Shown: positions 31,166 to 45,337, numbered from the stretch's first letter. The stretch: 64,000 bases of DNA from Amia ocellicauda (GCF_036373705.1 NW_027102744.1:1-64000), one strand, 5' to 3'. The notes: generated by a model from the sequence alone, not told the origin. Made by a program: numbers and translations.

Positions 31166-31747
31166 CAGTGGAACTGCAAGGCAATTGATTAAAGGGACAT
31201 GTGGTGAATTCCTTTTTATCTTTATACTGTTGTTGGATGTCTCCTGTTCCTCTAAGTCTCATTTGGCCTTGGTTTTCCCCCTCTGTGTTGAATAATCGGG
31301 CTCTAAATAGCCCCGGCGTTTCTCCTGCAGTTCTTCGTTCTTTCCACTGCTAGCGCTGCCTTTGTGCAGCTTGTTATAGGATATTGTGAACTGAACCTAT
31401 TTTGCTGTGAATTTATATTTACTGCGAATAGTTTATTGTGGCTGGTCTTGGTCTGTCTGCACTAAATAAATGATATGTATCAAGGGATTATTTAGTTTGT
31501 CTGTGTACTTTTTTACTTAACCACTAAGGGCCACTCCTTGCACTTCACACATTTGCCCTTTTAATTACTCCCTTACTGACATACTTTAACATGCAATGTG
31601 CGTGTGATAATAGCTTTAGCAGCCTGTTGCCATTCAGGTGAGACAATACCTAGTAAATCCTTTTTTTTTTTTTTCATGTTGGTGCGCCGCGAAGGTTTTT
31701 GGTCTCAGCAAAGTGTGCCGTGGCATTACAACGCTTGGGAACCACTG
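31166..31747. mobile_element. hAT right part, unit 3
   Basis: Only the segment from the LTR to ggaaccactg. The left hAT end was lost in the same deletion that cut tRNA-Lys. Confidence 0.8.
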
Positions 31748-32234
31748 GCTTGGCTTGTTGGGCATCCAGGTATGCACTGAGATTACGATCGGCACGATGA
31801 TTGTCGTTCTCAGGAGAATTGTGTTTCTTTGCTGATCACGTTCTCTGTCGCTTTTTATACAGTTCTTACAAGTAGCACATTGGGGATGAGGAGCAGAGCA
31901 TGCTGACACGCATAGCTGTGGACTTCTGCATGGCATGGGGCCACAGGTCATTCCAAGTATTTCAAGACGCCTGCAAATGTGTGGACACGTTGTGTTGGCC
32001 CAACCCTCACAGATTGTGCCAAGTCAAGTAGAGATGCATGTTGTGCTGTTCTAAAGTGACACGTCGTCAACGGCAAAAACATCTCTCAGAGTTCCTGGCT
32101 TGACTTGCCCAGGCTGGATATTTGCCGAAAGAAGCAAAGAGGACTAGACACCTTGCCTAGACGCAACTGCATATTTCATTGTCACCTGTAAGGCCATCCA
32201 GGCTTTTCACCATCATGGCCCTCGGTCAACAAGG

Positions 32235-32307
32235 CGCCCGAACAGGGACTCGAACCCTGGACCCTCAGATTAAAAGTCTGATGCTCTACCGGCTGAGCTA
32301 CCCGGGC
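32235..32307 (-). tRNA. tRNA-Lys(TTT), unit 4
   Basis: Matches the canonical array sequence, with a fully paired T stem (caggg/ccctg). The upstream flank of this unit lacks about 15 bp present in others (after cttgacttgccc). Confidence 0.95.
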
Positions 32308-32542
32308 TTCAGTGAAGTGCTTCACAATGTGTTGGCTTCATGATTGTTCCAGACCGCTTTCTGGCCGGTTTAGAAAACTGGGCTCAGGGTGAAAAGGGTC
32401 ACATGCATATGAGATGTTTGGGCAATGCGAGTTCTACACAGCAAATCCGAATTTCCGGTGTTTTCTCCTTGTCCTCATGCAATTCCAATGGCTTGACATT
32501 TGGGAGCTCGTCCAAAACCGATGTCAAGCCATAATCACGCCT

Positions 32543-32631
32543 TCCTTCGAGCCGGAATTGAACCAGCGACCTAAGGATGCCCGCTGTCTGAAACCTACAG
32601 TCCTCCGCTCTACCAACTGAGCTATCGAAGG
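32543..32631 (-). tRNA. tRNA-Tyr(GTA) with intron, unit 4
   Basis: Mature sequence canonical. One base in the 16-nt intron differs (cagacagc instead of caggcagc), a variant shared with unit 6. Confidence 0.95.
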
Positions 32632-32701
32632 GAAGCTTCTCACCGTCTTCCCCTGGCAGTCTCAGTGGCCGTGCAAAGCCAAGAAGCACCGTGGCTTGGC
32701 T

Positions 32702-34317
32702 CAGTGGTTTTCAACCCGTGTGCCGTGAGGACTACCCAATTGTGTCGTGAGATTTTTATCCCCTGAAAAATATTATGTCATTTTGTTTGGTCAACTTCAT
32801 AAATCTTGTATCAAATCAAACTTATTCAAATGTGTGAAAATATTACATTTATACATCACCTGTAGAAAGCGTTTCATAACTGAAATGTTGTGTTTGCCGG
32901 ACTGAACGCACACCTACACTGAGTTGCAGTGCTATCAGTTGTATCGTAAGGTACACTTATAAATTTCAATTTAAGAAGTGAATTTATAGTATCACCTTAT
33001 CACGAATCCTGGAATCTTGTAGAACTCAATTTCTGTAATAATTGGACACAGACACCAATTCCAAAGATATAAATTGTTAAATTTATTCAAAAACAAAGAC
33101 TAAATGTAGCACTACACTAATTATACAAAAGGGAAAAGCTAATTAAAATTCAACTCTAGATCAACAAATCAAAGACAAATCACTTCCGTGACCAAATCAA
33201 AGACCATGGGATCGCATATGATAACACACAAATCGTTAAACAAAAAAGGTTATAAACACATTAACTACAATACCGGTTAGTAAGACGAAGGTGAGTCTCT
33301 CGTTAGTATTGTTAGTCAGACATTAAATAACTACGCAGGTTAGTATTTATGTCAGGTAACTTCTCGTTATATATATATCAGTCTCATTTACGTTTAGGTG
33401 CCGAGAAAGATCCTATCGTTACTTGTTACCACAATTTCCCTTAACTGATTATTATTCAATGATCAAGGATAGGCAGGGCCACCAATAATCTAACGTCTAT
33501 TGACTTGTGTCAATTTCAGACTAAACAGTTAAACAGGAATGAGAAGATATTTCTCGGGGTTGACAGATTTTATTTCTAAAATTATCAACAAAACAGTTTA
33601 ATGCAACACACATTTATATTTAAGAAAACTAAATGATATTACACATTCTAGAGTTTTGAATCACAGAATAACATTTCTAATTGATTTCTCAAATGTCATG
33701 AATCATGAACTCCAAACTGTTAAACTTATCTGAACTTCGTCGCAGAGAGGCCTCTCTGTCTTCGGGCTCAGATCACAGCACACGGCACATGGTCCGTGTG
33801 GTTTGGAACAAAGGCAGTGCGGTTCGGCTTTGTCCAAGAACTTCCACTCAGTCGATGCACCTGGAAATTGGGGTTTCGCGAAATTAGAGTCTTTTCCAAA
33901 CAGATTTTCCACTGGTTTGAAGGCTCCAAGGTTGTGCACAAAATCTTCTTTGTAAGCAGGGTTCCACCGTAGTTACTTGAAGACAAAGTCTTTGAGGAAA
34001 GCAGGGCCCTGTTCGTTCCAAGGGTCAAGTTTCTTAAGACTCAAATAGCTATTTAAATGACTGAACACTTTCATATACATTCGACTTACTCAATTGTCCA
34101 GCTGTAAAACTCCACTGATCAGGTGGGCACAGGCGGGCATGCGCAGTCTGTAAAGTTCTTTATTTAATAAAGTCCTTTAATAGAATTCTTCGTACGGCTC
34201 AATCTCCTTCTCCCAGTTTAACTCTTCTGTTGCCGGCAAAGACTTGGTTGGTTTCTGGTTCCGGTTCGGGCAACAGAGCTACAGGTTGAGCTGTGGCAGC
34301 GAGTTACTGGTTCAGGT

Positions 34318-34363
<46 letters not shown>

Positions 34364-35378
34364 GCACTGTTCCTTATAGTCTGTCAGATCAATAGGTGAT
34401 TGGTTCTTGAGTTCTTGAGATTGGATTTCGGTTTCAGCCCCCAGTGTCTTAATGGAGGGGGGCTTGATTTATGACTGATGTCAATCCATGCCATCTTTTG
34501 GAAGTGCCGGTTGGCCCGGGTTCGTAGCTCTATGTCGGGATTTCGGCTCTCGTCCACTTCAAAGAGTTTTTATGACCTACAGGCCCCTTTCTCCAGACAT
34601 CTCATAGCAGGATTCAACCTATTTGGCCTCTTCTCGGTGCCATCCACCCCAAAACTGTCACTTTGATGCAAACCAGTTCCAAGCTGATGAGCAAAGGAAA
34701 TCTGATAACTTTGGGGGTGGAGAGGTCTTCTTTAGATCAGTGCTTCAGCTCAGAGCCCAAATGCTCTTATCAAAATACACCCAACATAACGCTACACAGT
34801 GGAACTGCAAGGCAATTGATTAAAGGGACATGTGGTGAATTCCTTTTTATCTTTATACTGTTGTTGGATGTCTCCTGTTCCTCTAAGTCTCATTTGGCCC
34901 TGGTTTTCCCCCTCTGTGTTGAATAATCGGGCTCTAAATAGCCCCGGCGTTTCTCCTGCAGTTCTTCGTTCTTTCCACTGCTAGCGCTGCCTTTGTGCAG
35001 CTTGTTATAGGATATTGTGAACTGAACCTATTTTGCTGTGAATTTATATTTACTGCGAATAGTTTATTGTGGCTGGTCTTGGTCTGTCTGCACTAAATAA
35101 ATGATTTGTATCAAGGGATTATTTAGTTTGTCTGTGTACTTTTTTACCTAACCACTAAGGTCCACTCCTTGCACTTCACACATTTGCCCTTTTAATTACT
35201 CCCTTACTGACATACTTTAACATGCAATGTGCGTGTGATAATAGTTTTAGCAGCCTGTTGCCATTCAGGTGAGACAATACCTAGTAAATCCTTTTTTTTT
35301 TCTTTCATGTTGGTGCGCCGCAAAGGTTTTTGGTCTCAGCAAAGTGTGCCGTGGCATTACAACGCTTGGGAACCACTG
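32702..35378. mobile_element. hAT element carrying a solo LTR, unit 4
   Basis: Complete ends and GCTTGGCT duplications. LTR at 32940-34796. Confidence 0.85.
32940..34796 (-). mobile_element. solo LTR, unit 4
   Basis: 1,857 bp, CAGT on both sides. Fossil. Confidence 0.9.
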
Positions 35379-35885
35379 GCTTGGCTTGTTGGGCATCCAG
35401 GTATGCACTGAGATTACGATCGGCACGATGATTGTCGTTCTCAGGAGAATTGTGTTTCTTTGCTGATCACGTTCTCTGTCGCTTTTTACACAGTTCTTAC
35501 AAGTGGCACATTGGGGATGAAGAGCAGAGCATGCTGACACGCATAGCTGTGGACTTCTGCATGGCATGGGGCCACAGGTCATTCCAAGTATTTCAAGACG
35601 CCTGCAAATGTGTGGACACGTTGTGTTGGCCCAACCCTCACAGATTGTGCCAAGTCAAGTAGAGATGCATGTTGTGCTGTTCTAAAGTGACACGTCGTCA
35701 ACGGCAAAAACATCTCTCAGAGTTCCTGGCTTGACTTGCCTCTGGAAGACAACACTTGCCCAGGCTGGATATTTGACGAAAGAAGCAAAGAGGACTAGAC
35801 ACCTTGCCTAGACGCAACTGCATATTTCATTGTCACCTGGAAGGCCATCCAGGCTTTTCACCATCATGGCCCTCGGTCAACAAGG

Positions 35886-35939
35886 CGCCCGAACAGGGAC
35901 TCGAACCCTGGACCCTCAGATTAAAAGTCTGATGCTCTA
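35886..35939 (-). pseudogene. tRNA-Lys, 5'-truncated, unit 5 (short)
   Basis: Same junction base as unit 3, showing one deletion that was later amplified. Confidence 0.93.
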
Positions 35940-37500
35940 ACACACAAATCGTTAAACAAAAAAGGTTATAAACACATTAACTACAATACCGGTTAGTAAG
36001 ACGAAGGTGAGTCTCTCGTTAGTATTGTTAGTCAGACATTAAATAACTACGCAGGTTAGTATTTATGTCAGGTAACTTCTCGTTATATATATATCAGTCT
36101 CATTTACGTTTAGGTGCCGAGAAAGATCCTATCATTACTTGTTACCACAATTTCCCTTAACTGATTATTATTCAATGATCAAGGATAGGCAGGGCCACCA
36201 ATAATCTAACGTCTATTGACTTGTGTCAATTTCAGACTAAACAGTTAAACAGGAATGAGAACATATTTCTCGGGGTTGACAGATTTTATTTCTAAAATTA
36301 TCAACAAAACAGTTTAATGCAACACACATTTATATTTAAGAAAACGAAATGATATTACACATTCTAGAGTTTTGAATCACAGAATAACATTTCTAATTGA
36401 TTTCTCAAATGTCATGAATCATGAACTCCAAACTGTTAAACTTATCTGAACTTCGTCGCAGAGAGGCCTCTCTGTCTTCGGGCTCAGATCACAGCACACG
36501 GCACATGGTCCGTGTGGTTTGGAACAAAGGCAGTGCGGTTCGGCTTTGTCCAAGAACTTCCACTCAGTCGATGCACCTGGAAATTGGGGTTTCGCGAAAT
36601 TAGAGTCTTTTCCAAACAGATTTTCCACTGGTTTGAAGGCTCCAAGGTTGTGCACAAAATCTTCTTTGTAAGCAGGGTTCCACCGTAGTTACTTGAAGAC
36701 AAAGTCTTTGAGGAAAGCAGGGCCCTGTTCGTTCCAAGGGTCAAGTTTCTTAAGACTCAAATAGCTATTTAAATGACTGAACACTTTCATATACATTCGA
36801 CTTACTCAATTGTCCAGCTGTAAAACTCCACTGATCAGGTGGGCACAGGCGGGCATGCGCAGTCTGTAAAGTTCTTTCTTTAATATAGTCCTTTAATAGA
36901 ATTCTTCGTACGGCTCAATCTACTTCTCCCAGTTTAACTCTTCTGTTGCCGGCAAAGACTTGGTTGGTTTCTGGTTCCGGTTCGGGCAACAGAGCTACAG
37001 GTTGAGCTGTGGCAGCGAGTTACTGGTTCAGGTGAGAGAGAAAGAGAGAGAGAGAGAGAGAGACTGTGCACTGTTCCTTATAGTCTGTCAGATCAATAGG
37101 TGATTGGTTCTTGAGTTCTTGAGATTGGATTTCGGTTTCAGCCCCCAGTGTCCTAATGGAGGGGGGCTTGATTTATGACTGATGTCAATCCATGCCATCT
37201 TTTGGAAATGCCGGTTGGCCCGGGTTCGTAGCTCTATGTCGGGATTTCGGCTCTCGTCCACTTCAAAGAGTTTTTATCACCTACAGGCCCCTTTCTCCAG
37301 ACATCTCATAGCAGGATTCAACCTATTTGGCCTCTTCTCGGTGCCATCCTCCCCAAAACTGTCACTTTGATGCAAACCAGTTCCAAGCTGATGAGCAAAG
37401 GAAATCTGATAACTTTGGGGGTGGAGAGGTCTTCTTTAGATCAGTGCTTCAGCTCAGAGCCCAAATGCTCTTATCAAAATACACCCAACATAACGCTACA
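35940..37500 (-). mobile_element. LTR, partial, unit 5
   Basis: Starts at the deletion junction; ends beside CAGT. Fossil. Confidence 0.9.
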
Positions 37501-38391
37501 CAGTGGAACTGCAAGGCAATTGATTAAAGGGACATGTGGTGAATTCCTTTTCATCTTTATACTGTTGTTGGATGTCTCCTGTTCCTCTAAGTCTCATTTG
37601 GCTTTGGTTTCCCCCCTCTGTGTTGAATAATCGGGCTCTAAATAGCCCCGGCGTTTCTTCTGCAGTTCTTCGTTCTTTCCACTGCTAGCGCTGCCTTTGT
37701 GAAGGCAGATGGTGCTTGTGAGAAGTCAACAGCATGTCCACCGAAAAGGGTGTCTGACTCCTGGTTTTGGATCCGGAAGGGTTGATAACAGACCGAAATG
37801 GTTACAATATGATACTGCTTAGATTAACTGTGGATATGTATTGTGATCGTGCTCGGCTCAGGTGTGCGTTCAGTCTGCACACAAAACATTTCGGTCGCGA
37901 AACGTCTAATCAAATCGAATAAAATGGCGGGGATAGCATGTTTGATCCGTGTGCTATTGTTTTTCAACAATTGTAATGCCCTTTGTAACGTTTAACTACT
38001 TCGTTAAATACAGCTTGTTATAGGATATTGTGAACTGAACCTATTTTGCTGTGAATTTATATTTACTGCGAATAGTTTATTGTGGCTGGTCTTGGTCTGT
38101 CTGCACTAAATAAATGATTTGTATCAAGGGATTATTTAGTTTGTCTGTGTACTTTTTTACCTAACCACTAAGGGCCACTCCTTGCACTTCACACATTTGC
38201 CCTTTTAATTACTCCCTTACTGACATACTTTAACATGCAATGTGCGTGTGATAATAGTTTTAGCAGCCTGTTGCCATTCAGGTGAGACAATACCTAGTAA
38301 ATCCTTTTTTTTTTTTTTCATGTTGGTGCGCCGCGAAGGTTTTTGGTCTCAGCAAAGTGTGCCGTGGCATTACAACGCTTGGGAACCACTG
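37501..38391. mobile_element. hAT right part, unit 5, with the ancestral 309-bp segment
   Basis: Only this internal copy and the left edge (21005-21313) keep the segment, here 37702-38010 (gaaggcagatggtgcttgtg onward). All other copies join ctttgtg directly to cagcttg. Confidence 0.85.
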
Positions 38392-38898
38392 GCTTGGCTT
38401 GTTGGGCATCCAGGTATGCACTGAGATTACGATCGGCACGATGATTGTCGTTCTCAGGAGAATTGTGTTTCTTTGCTGATCATGTTCTCTGTCGCTTTTT
38501 ACAAAGTTCTTACAAGTGGCACATTGGGGATGAGGAGCAGAGCATGCTGACACGCATAGCTGTGGACTTCTGCATGGCATGGGGCCACAGGTCATTCCAA
38601 GTATTTCAAGACGCCTGCAAATGTGTGGACACGTTGTGTTGGCCCAACCCTCACAGATTGTGCCAAGTCAAGTAGAGATGCATGTTGTGCTGTTCTAAAG
38701 TGACACGTCGTCAACGGCAAAAACATCTCTCAGAGTTCCTGGCTTGACTTGCCTCTGGAAGACAACACTTGCCCAGGCTGGATATTTGCAGAAAGAAGCA
38801 AAGAGGACTAGACACCTTGCCTAGACACAACTGCATATTTCATTGTCACCTGGAAGGCCATCCAGGCTTTTCACCATCATGGCCCTCGGTCAACAAGG

Positions 38899-38971
38899 CA
38901 CCCGAACAGGGACTCGAACCCTGGACCCTCAGATTAAAAGTCTGATGCTCTACCGGCTGAGCTACCCGGGC
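38899..38971 (-). tRNA. tRNA-Lys(TTT), unit 6
   Basis: The last acceptor base is changed so that the terminal pair G1-C72 becomes G-U (plus strand gcaccc instead of gcgccc). Also seen in unit 8. Otherwise canonical. Confidence 0.92.
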
Positions 38972-39206
38972 TTCAGTGAAGTGCTTCACAATGTGTTGGC
39001 TTCATGATTGTTCCAGACCGCTTTCTGGCCGGTTTAGAAAACTGGGCTCAGGGTGAAAAGGGCCACATGCATATGAGATGTTTGGGCAATGCGAGTTCTC
39101 CACAGCAAATCCGAATTTCCGGTGTTTTCTCCTTGTCCTCATGCAATTCCAATGGCTTGACATTTGGGAGCTCGTCCAAAACCGATGTCAAACCATAATC
39201 ACGCCT

Positions 39207-39295
39207 TCCTTCGAGCCGGAATTGAACCAGCGACCTAAGGATGCCCGCTGTCTGAAACCTACAGTCCTCCGCTCTACCAACTGAGCTATCGAAGC
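39207..39295 (-). tRNA. tRNA-Tyr(GTA) with intron, unit 6
   Basis: The first base of the mature tRNA is G instead of C (gcttcga), which mismatches the end of the acceptor stem and would affect 5' processing. Intron variant as in unit 4. Confidence 0.9.
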
Positions 39296-39365
39296 GAAGA
39301 TTCTCACCGTCTTCCCCTGGCAGTCTCAGTGGCCGTGCAAAGCCAAGAAGCACCGTGGCTTGGCT

Positions 39366-40990
39366 CAGTGGTTTTCAACCCGTGTGCCGTGAGGACTACC
39401 CAATTGTGTCGTGAGATTTTTATCCCCTGAAAAATATTATGTCATTTTGTTTGGTCAACTTCATAAATCTTGTATCAAATCAAACTTATTCAAATGTGTG
39501 AAAATATTACATTTATACATCACCTGTAGAAAGCGTTTCATAACTGAAATGTTGTGTTTGCCGGACTGAACGCACACCTACACTGAGTTGCAGTGCTATC
39601 AGTTGTATCGTAAGGTACACTTATAAATTTCAATTTAAGAAGTGAATTTATAGTATCACCTTATCACGAATCCTGGAATCTTGTAGAACTCAATTTCTGT
39701 AATAATTGGACACAGACACCAATTCCAAAGATATAAATTGTTAAATTTATTCAAAAACAAAGACTAAATGTAGCACTACACTAATTATACAAAAGGGAAA
39801 AGCTAATTAAAATTCAACTCTAGATCAACAAATCAAAGACAAATCACTTCCGTGACAAAATCAAAGACCATGGGATCGCATATGATAACACACAAATCGT
39901 TAAACAAAAAAGGTTATAAACACATTAACTACAATACCGGTTAGTAAGACGAAGGTGAGTCTCTCGTTAGTATTGTTAGTCAGACATTAAATAACTACGC
40001 AGGTTAGTATTTATGTCAGGTAACTTCTCGTTATATATATATCAGTCTCATTTACGTTTAGGTGCCGAGAAAGATCCTATCGTTACTTGTTACCACAATT
40101 TCCCTTAACTGATTATTATTCAATGATCAAGGATAGGCAGGGCCACCAATAATCTAACGTCTATTGACTTGTGTCAATTTCATACTAAACAGTTAAACAG
40201 GAATGAGAACATATTTCTCGGGGTTGACAGATTTTATTTCTAAAATTATCAACAAAACAGTTTAATGCAACACACATTTATATTTAAGAAAACTAAATGA
40301 TATTACACATTCTAGAGTTATGAATCACAGAATAACATTTCTAATTGATTTCTCAAATGTCATGAATCATGAACTCCAAACTGTTAAACTTATCTGAACT
40401 TCGTCGCAGAGAGGCCTCTCTGTCTTCGGGCTCAGATCACAGCACACGGCACATGGTCCGTGTGGTTTGGAACAAAGGCAGTGCGGTTCGGCTTTGTCCA
40501 AGAACTTCCACTCAGTCGATGCAGCTGGAAGTTGGGGTTTCGCGAAATTAGAGTCTTTTCCAAACAGATTTTCCACTGGTTTGAAGGCTCCAAGGTTGTG
40601 CACAAAATCTTCTTTATAAGCAGGGTTCCACCGTAGTTACTTGAAGACAAAGTCTTTGAGGAAAGCAGGGCCCTGTTCGTTCCAAGGGTCAAGTTTCTTA
40701 AGACTCAAATAGCTATTTAAATGACTGAACACTTTCATATACATTCGACTTACTCAATTGTCCAGCTGTAAAACTCCACTGATCAGGTGGGCACAGGCGG
40801 GCATGCGCAGTCTGTAAAGTTCTTTATTTAATAAAGTCCTTTAAAAGAATTCTTCGTACGGCTCAATCTCCTTCTCCCAGTTTAACTCTTCTGTTGCCGG
40901 CAAAGACTTGGTTGGTTTCTGGTTCCGGTTCGGGCAACAGAGCTACAGGTTGAGCTGTGGCAGCGAGTTACTGGTTCAGGTGAGAGAGAA

Positions 40991-41037
<47 letters not shown>

Positions 41038-42052
41038 GCACTGTTCCTTATAGTCTGTCAGATCAATAGGTGATTGGTTCTTGAGTTCTTGAGATTGGAT
41101 TTCGGTTTCAGCCCCCAGTGTCCTAATGGAGGGGGGCTTGATTTATGACTGATGTCAATCCATGCCATCTTTTGGAAATGCCGGTTGGCCCGGGTTCGTA
41201 GCTCTATGTCGGGATTTCGGCTCTCGTCCACTTCAAAGAGTTTTTATCACCTACAGGCCCCTTTCTCCAGACATCTCATAGCAGGATTCAACCTATTTGG
41301 CCTCTTCTCGGTGCCATCCTCCCCAAAACTGTCACTTTGATGCAAACCAGTTCCAAGCTGATGAGCAAAGGAAATCTGATAACTTTGGGGGTGGAGAGGT
41401 CTTCTTTAGATCAGTGCTTCAGCTCAGAGCCCAAATGCTCTTATCAAAATACACCCAACATAACGCTACACAGTGGAACTGCAAGGCAATTGATTAAAGG
41501 GACATGTGGTGAATTCCTTTTTATCTTTATACTGTTGTTGGATGTCTCCTGTTCCTCTAAGTCTCATTTGGCCTTGGTTTTCCCCCTCTGTGTTGAATAA
41601 TCGGGCTCTAAATAGCCCCGGCGTTTCTCCTGCAGTTCTTCGTTCTTTCCACTGCTAGCGCTGCCTTTGTGCAGCTTGTTATAGGATATTGTGAACTGAA
41701 CCTATTTTGCTGTGAATTTATATGTACTGCGAATAGTTTATTGTGGCTGGTCTTGGTCTGTCTGCACTAAATAAATGATTTGTATCAAGGGATTATTTAG
41801 TTTGTCTGTGTACTTTTTTACCTAACCACTAAGGGCCACTCCTTGCACTTCACACATTTGCCCTTTTAATTACTCCCTTACTGACATACTTTAACATGCA
41901 ATGTGCGTGTGATAATAGTTTTAGCAGCCTGTTGCCATTCAGGTGAGACAATACCTAGTAAATCCTTTTTTTTTTTTTTCATGTTGGTGCGCCGCGAAGG
42001 TTTTTGGTCTCAGCAAAGTGTGCCGTGGCATTACAACGCTTGGGAACCACTG
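39366..42052. mobile_element. hAT element carrying a solo LTR, unit 6
   Basis: Complete ends and GCTTGGCT duplications. LTR at 39604-41470. Confidence 0.85.
39604..41470 (-). mobile_element. solo LTR, unit 6
   Basis: 1,867 bp, CAGT on both sides. GA run interrupted by aaag, as in units 3, 7 and 8. Fossil. Confidence 0.9.
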
Positions 42053-42559
42053 GCTTGGCTTGTTGGGCATCCAGGTATGCACTGAGATTACGATCGGCAC
42101 GATGATTGTCGTTCTCAGGAGAATTGTGTTTCTTTGCTGATCACGTTCTCTGTCGCTTTTTACACAGTTCTTACAAGTGGCACATTGGGGATGAAGAGCA
42201 GAGCATGCTGACACGCATAGCTGTGGACTTCTGCATGGCATGGGGCCACAGGTCATTCCAAGTATTTCAAGACGCCTGCAAATGTGTGGACACGTTGTGT
42301 TGGCCCAACCCTCACAGATTGTGCCAAGTCAAGTAGAGATGCATGTTGTGCTGTTCTAAAGTGACACGTCGTCAACGGCAAAAACATCTCTCAGAGTTCC
42401 TGGCTTGACTTGCCTCTGGAAGACAACACTTGCCCAGGCTGGATATTTGCCGAAAGAAGCAAAGAGGACTAGACACCTTGCCTAGACGCAACTGCATATT
42501 TCATTGTCACCTGGAAGGCCATCCAGGCTTTTCACCATCATGGCCCTCGGTCAACAAGG

Positions 42560-42613
42560 CGCCCGAACAGGGACTCGAACCCTGGACCCTCAGATTAAAA
42601 GTCTGATGCTCTA
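42560..42613 (-). pseudogene. tRNA-Lys, 5'-truncated, unit 7 (short)
   Basis: Identical junction to units 3 and 5. Confidence 0.93.
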
Positions 42614-43716
42614 ACACACAAATCGTTAAACAAAAAAGGTTATAAACACATTAACTACAATACCGGTTAGTAAGACGAAGGTGAGTCTCTCGTTAGTATT
42701 GTTAGTCAGACATTAAATAACTACGCAGGTTAGTATTTATGTCAGGTAACTTCTCGTTATATATATATCAGTCTCATTTACGTTTAGGTGCCGAGAAAGA
42801 TCCTATCGTTACTTGTTACCACAATTTCCCTTAACTGATTATTATTCAATGATCAAGGATAGGCAGGGCCACCAATAATCTAACGTCTATTGACTTGTGT
42901 CAATTTCAGACTAAACAGTTAAACAGGAATGAGAAGATATTTCTCGGGGTTGACAGATTTTATTTCTAAAATTATCAACAAAACAGTTTAATGCAACACA
43001 CATTTATATTTAAGAAAACTAAATGATATTACACATTCTAGAGTTATGAATCACAGAATAACATTTCTAATTGATTTCTCAAATGTCATGAATCATGAAC
43101 TCCAAACTGTTAAACTTATCTGAACTTCGTCGCAGAGAGGCCTCTCTGTCTTCGGGCTCAGATCACAGCACACGGCACATGGTCCGTGTGGTTTGGAACA
43201 AAGGCAGTGCGGTTCGGCTTTGTCCAAGAACTTCCACTCAGTCGATGCAGATGGAAGTTGGGGTTTCGCGAAATTAGAGTCTTTTCCAAACAGATTTTCC
43301 ACTGGTTTGAAGGCTCCAAGGTTGTGCACAAAATCTTCTTTGTAAGCAGGGTTCCACCGTAGTTACTTGAAGACAAAGTCTTTGAGGAAAGCAGGGCCCT
43401 GTTCGTTCCAAGGGTCAAGTTTCTTAAGACTCAAATAGCTATTTAAATGACTGAACACTTTCATATACATTCGACTTACTCAATTGTCCAGCTGTAAAAC
43501 TCCACTGATCAGGTGGGCACAGGCGGGCATGCGCAGTCTGTAAAGTTCTTTATTTAATAAAGTCCTTTAAAAGAATTCTTCGTACGGCTCAATCTCCTTC
43601 TCCCAGTTTAACTCTTCTGTTGCCGGCAAAGACTTGGTTGGTTTCTGGTTCCGGTTCGGGCAACAGAGCTACAGGTTGAGCTGTGGCAGCGAGTTACTGG
43701 TTCAGGTGAGAGAGAA

Positions 43717-43757
<41 letters not shown>

Positions 43758-44194
43758 CTGTGCACTGTTCCTTATAGTCTGTCAGATCATTAGGTGATTG
43801 GTTCTTGAGTTCTTGAGATTGGATTTCGGTTTCAGCCCCCAGTGTCCTAATGGGGGGGGGCTTGATTTATGACTGATGTCAATCCATGCCATCTTTTGGA
43901 AATGCCGGTTGGCCCGGGTTCGTAGCTCTATGTCGGGATTTCGGCTCTCGTCCACTTCAAAGAGTTTTTATCACCTACAGGCCCCTTTCTCCAGACATCT
44001 CATAGCAGGATTCAACCTATTTGGCCTCTTCTCGGTGCCATCCTCCCCAAAACTGTCACTTTGATGCAAACCAGTTCCAAGCTGATGAGCAAAGGAAATC
44101 TGATAACTTTGGGGGTGGAGAGGTCTTCTTTAGATCAGTGCTTCAGCTCAGAGCCCAAATGCTCTTATCAAAATACACCCAACATAACGCTACA
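42614..44194 (-). mobile_element. LTR, partial, unit 7
   Basis: Starts at the deletion junction; ends beside CAGT. Fossil. Confidence 0.9.
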
Positions 44195-44776
44195 CAGTGG
44201 AACTGCAAGGCAATTGATTAAAGGGACATGTGGTGAATTCCTTTTTATCTCTATACTGTTGTTGGATGTCTCCTCTTCCTCTAAGTCTCATTTGGCCTTG
44301 GTTTTCCCCCTCTGTGTTGAATAATCGGGCTCTAAATAGCCCCGGCGTTTCTCCTGCAGTTCTTCGTTCTTTCCACTGCTAGCGATGCCTTTGTGCAGCT
44401 TGTTATAGGATATTGTGAACTGAACCTATTTTGCTGTGAATTTATATTTACTGCGAATAGTTTATTGTGGCTGGTCTTGGTCTGTCTGCACTAAATAAAT
44501 GATTTGTATCAAGGGATTATTTAGTTTGTCTGTGTACTTTTTTACCTAACCACTAAGGGCCACTCCTTGCACTTCACACATTTGCCCTTTTAATTACTCC
44601 CTTACTGACATACTTTAACATGCAATGTGCGTGTGATAATAGTTTTAAAAGCCTGTTGCCATTCAGGTGAGACAATACCTAGTAAATCCTTTTTTTTTTT
44701 TTTCATGTTGGTGCGCCGCGAAGGTTTTTGGTCTCAGCAAAGTGTGCCGTGGCATTACAACGCTTGGGAACCACTG
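44195..44776. mobile_element. hAT right part, unit 7
   Basis: Segment from the LTR to ggaaccactg. Just beyond it, the unit lacks about 20 bp (agcagagcatgctgacacg) present in the other units near 44918. Confidence 0.8.
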
Positions 44777-45264
44777 GCTTGGCTTGTTGGGCATCCAGGT
44801 ATGCACTGAGATTACGATCGGCACGATGATTGTCGTTCTCAGGAGAATTGTGTTTCTTTGCTGATCATGTTCTCTGTCGCTTTTTACAAAGTTCTTACAA
44901 GTGGCACATTGGGGATGAGGCATAGCTGTGGACTTCTGCATGGCATGGGGCCACAGGTCATTCCAAGTATTTCAAGACGCCTGCAAATGTGTGGACACGT
45001 TGTGTTGGCCCAACCCTCACAGATTGTGCCAAGTCAAGTAGAGATGCATGTTGTGCTGTTCTAAAGTGACACGTCGTCAACGGCAAAAACATCTCTCAGA
45101 GTTCCTGGCTTGACTTGCCTCTGGAAGACAACACTTGCCCAGGCTGGATATTTGCCGAAAGAAGCAAAGAGGACTAGACACCTTGCCTAGACGCAACTGC
45201 ATATTTCATTGTCACCTGGAAGGCCATCCAGGCTTTTCACCATCAGGGCCCTTGGTCAACAAGG

Positions 45265-45337
45265 CACCCGAACAGGGACTCGAACCCTGGACCCTCAGAT
45301 TAAAAGTCTGATGCTCTACCGGCTGAGCTACCCGGGC
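45265..45337 (-). tRNA. tRNA-Lys(TTT), unit 8
   Basis: Carries the same terminal-pair change as unit 6 (G-U at the acceptor end); otherwise canonical. Confidence 0.92.
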
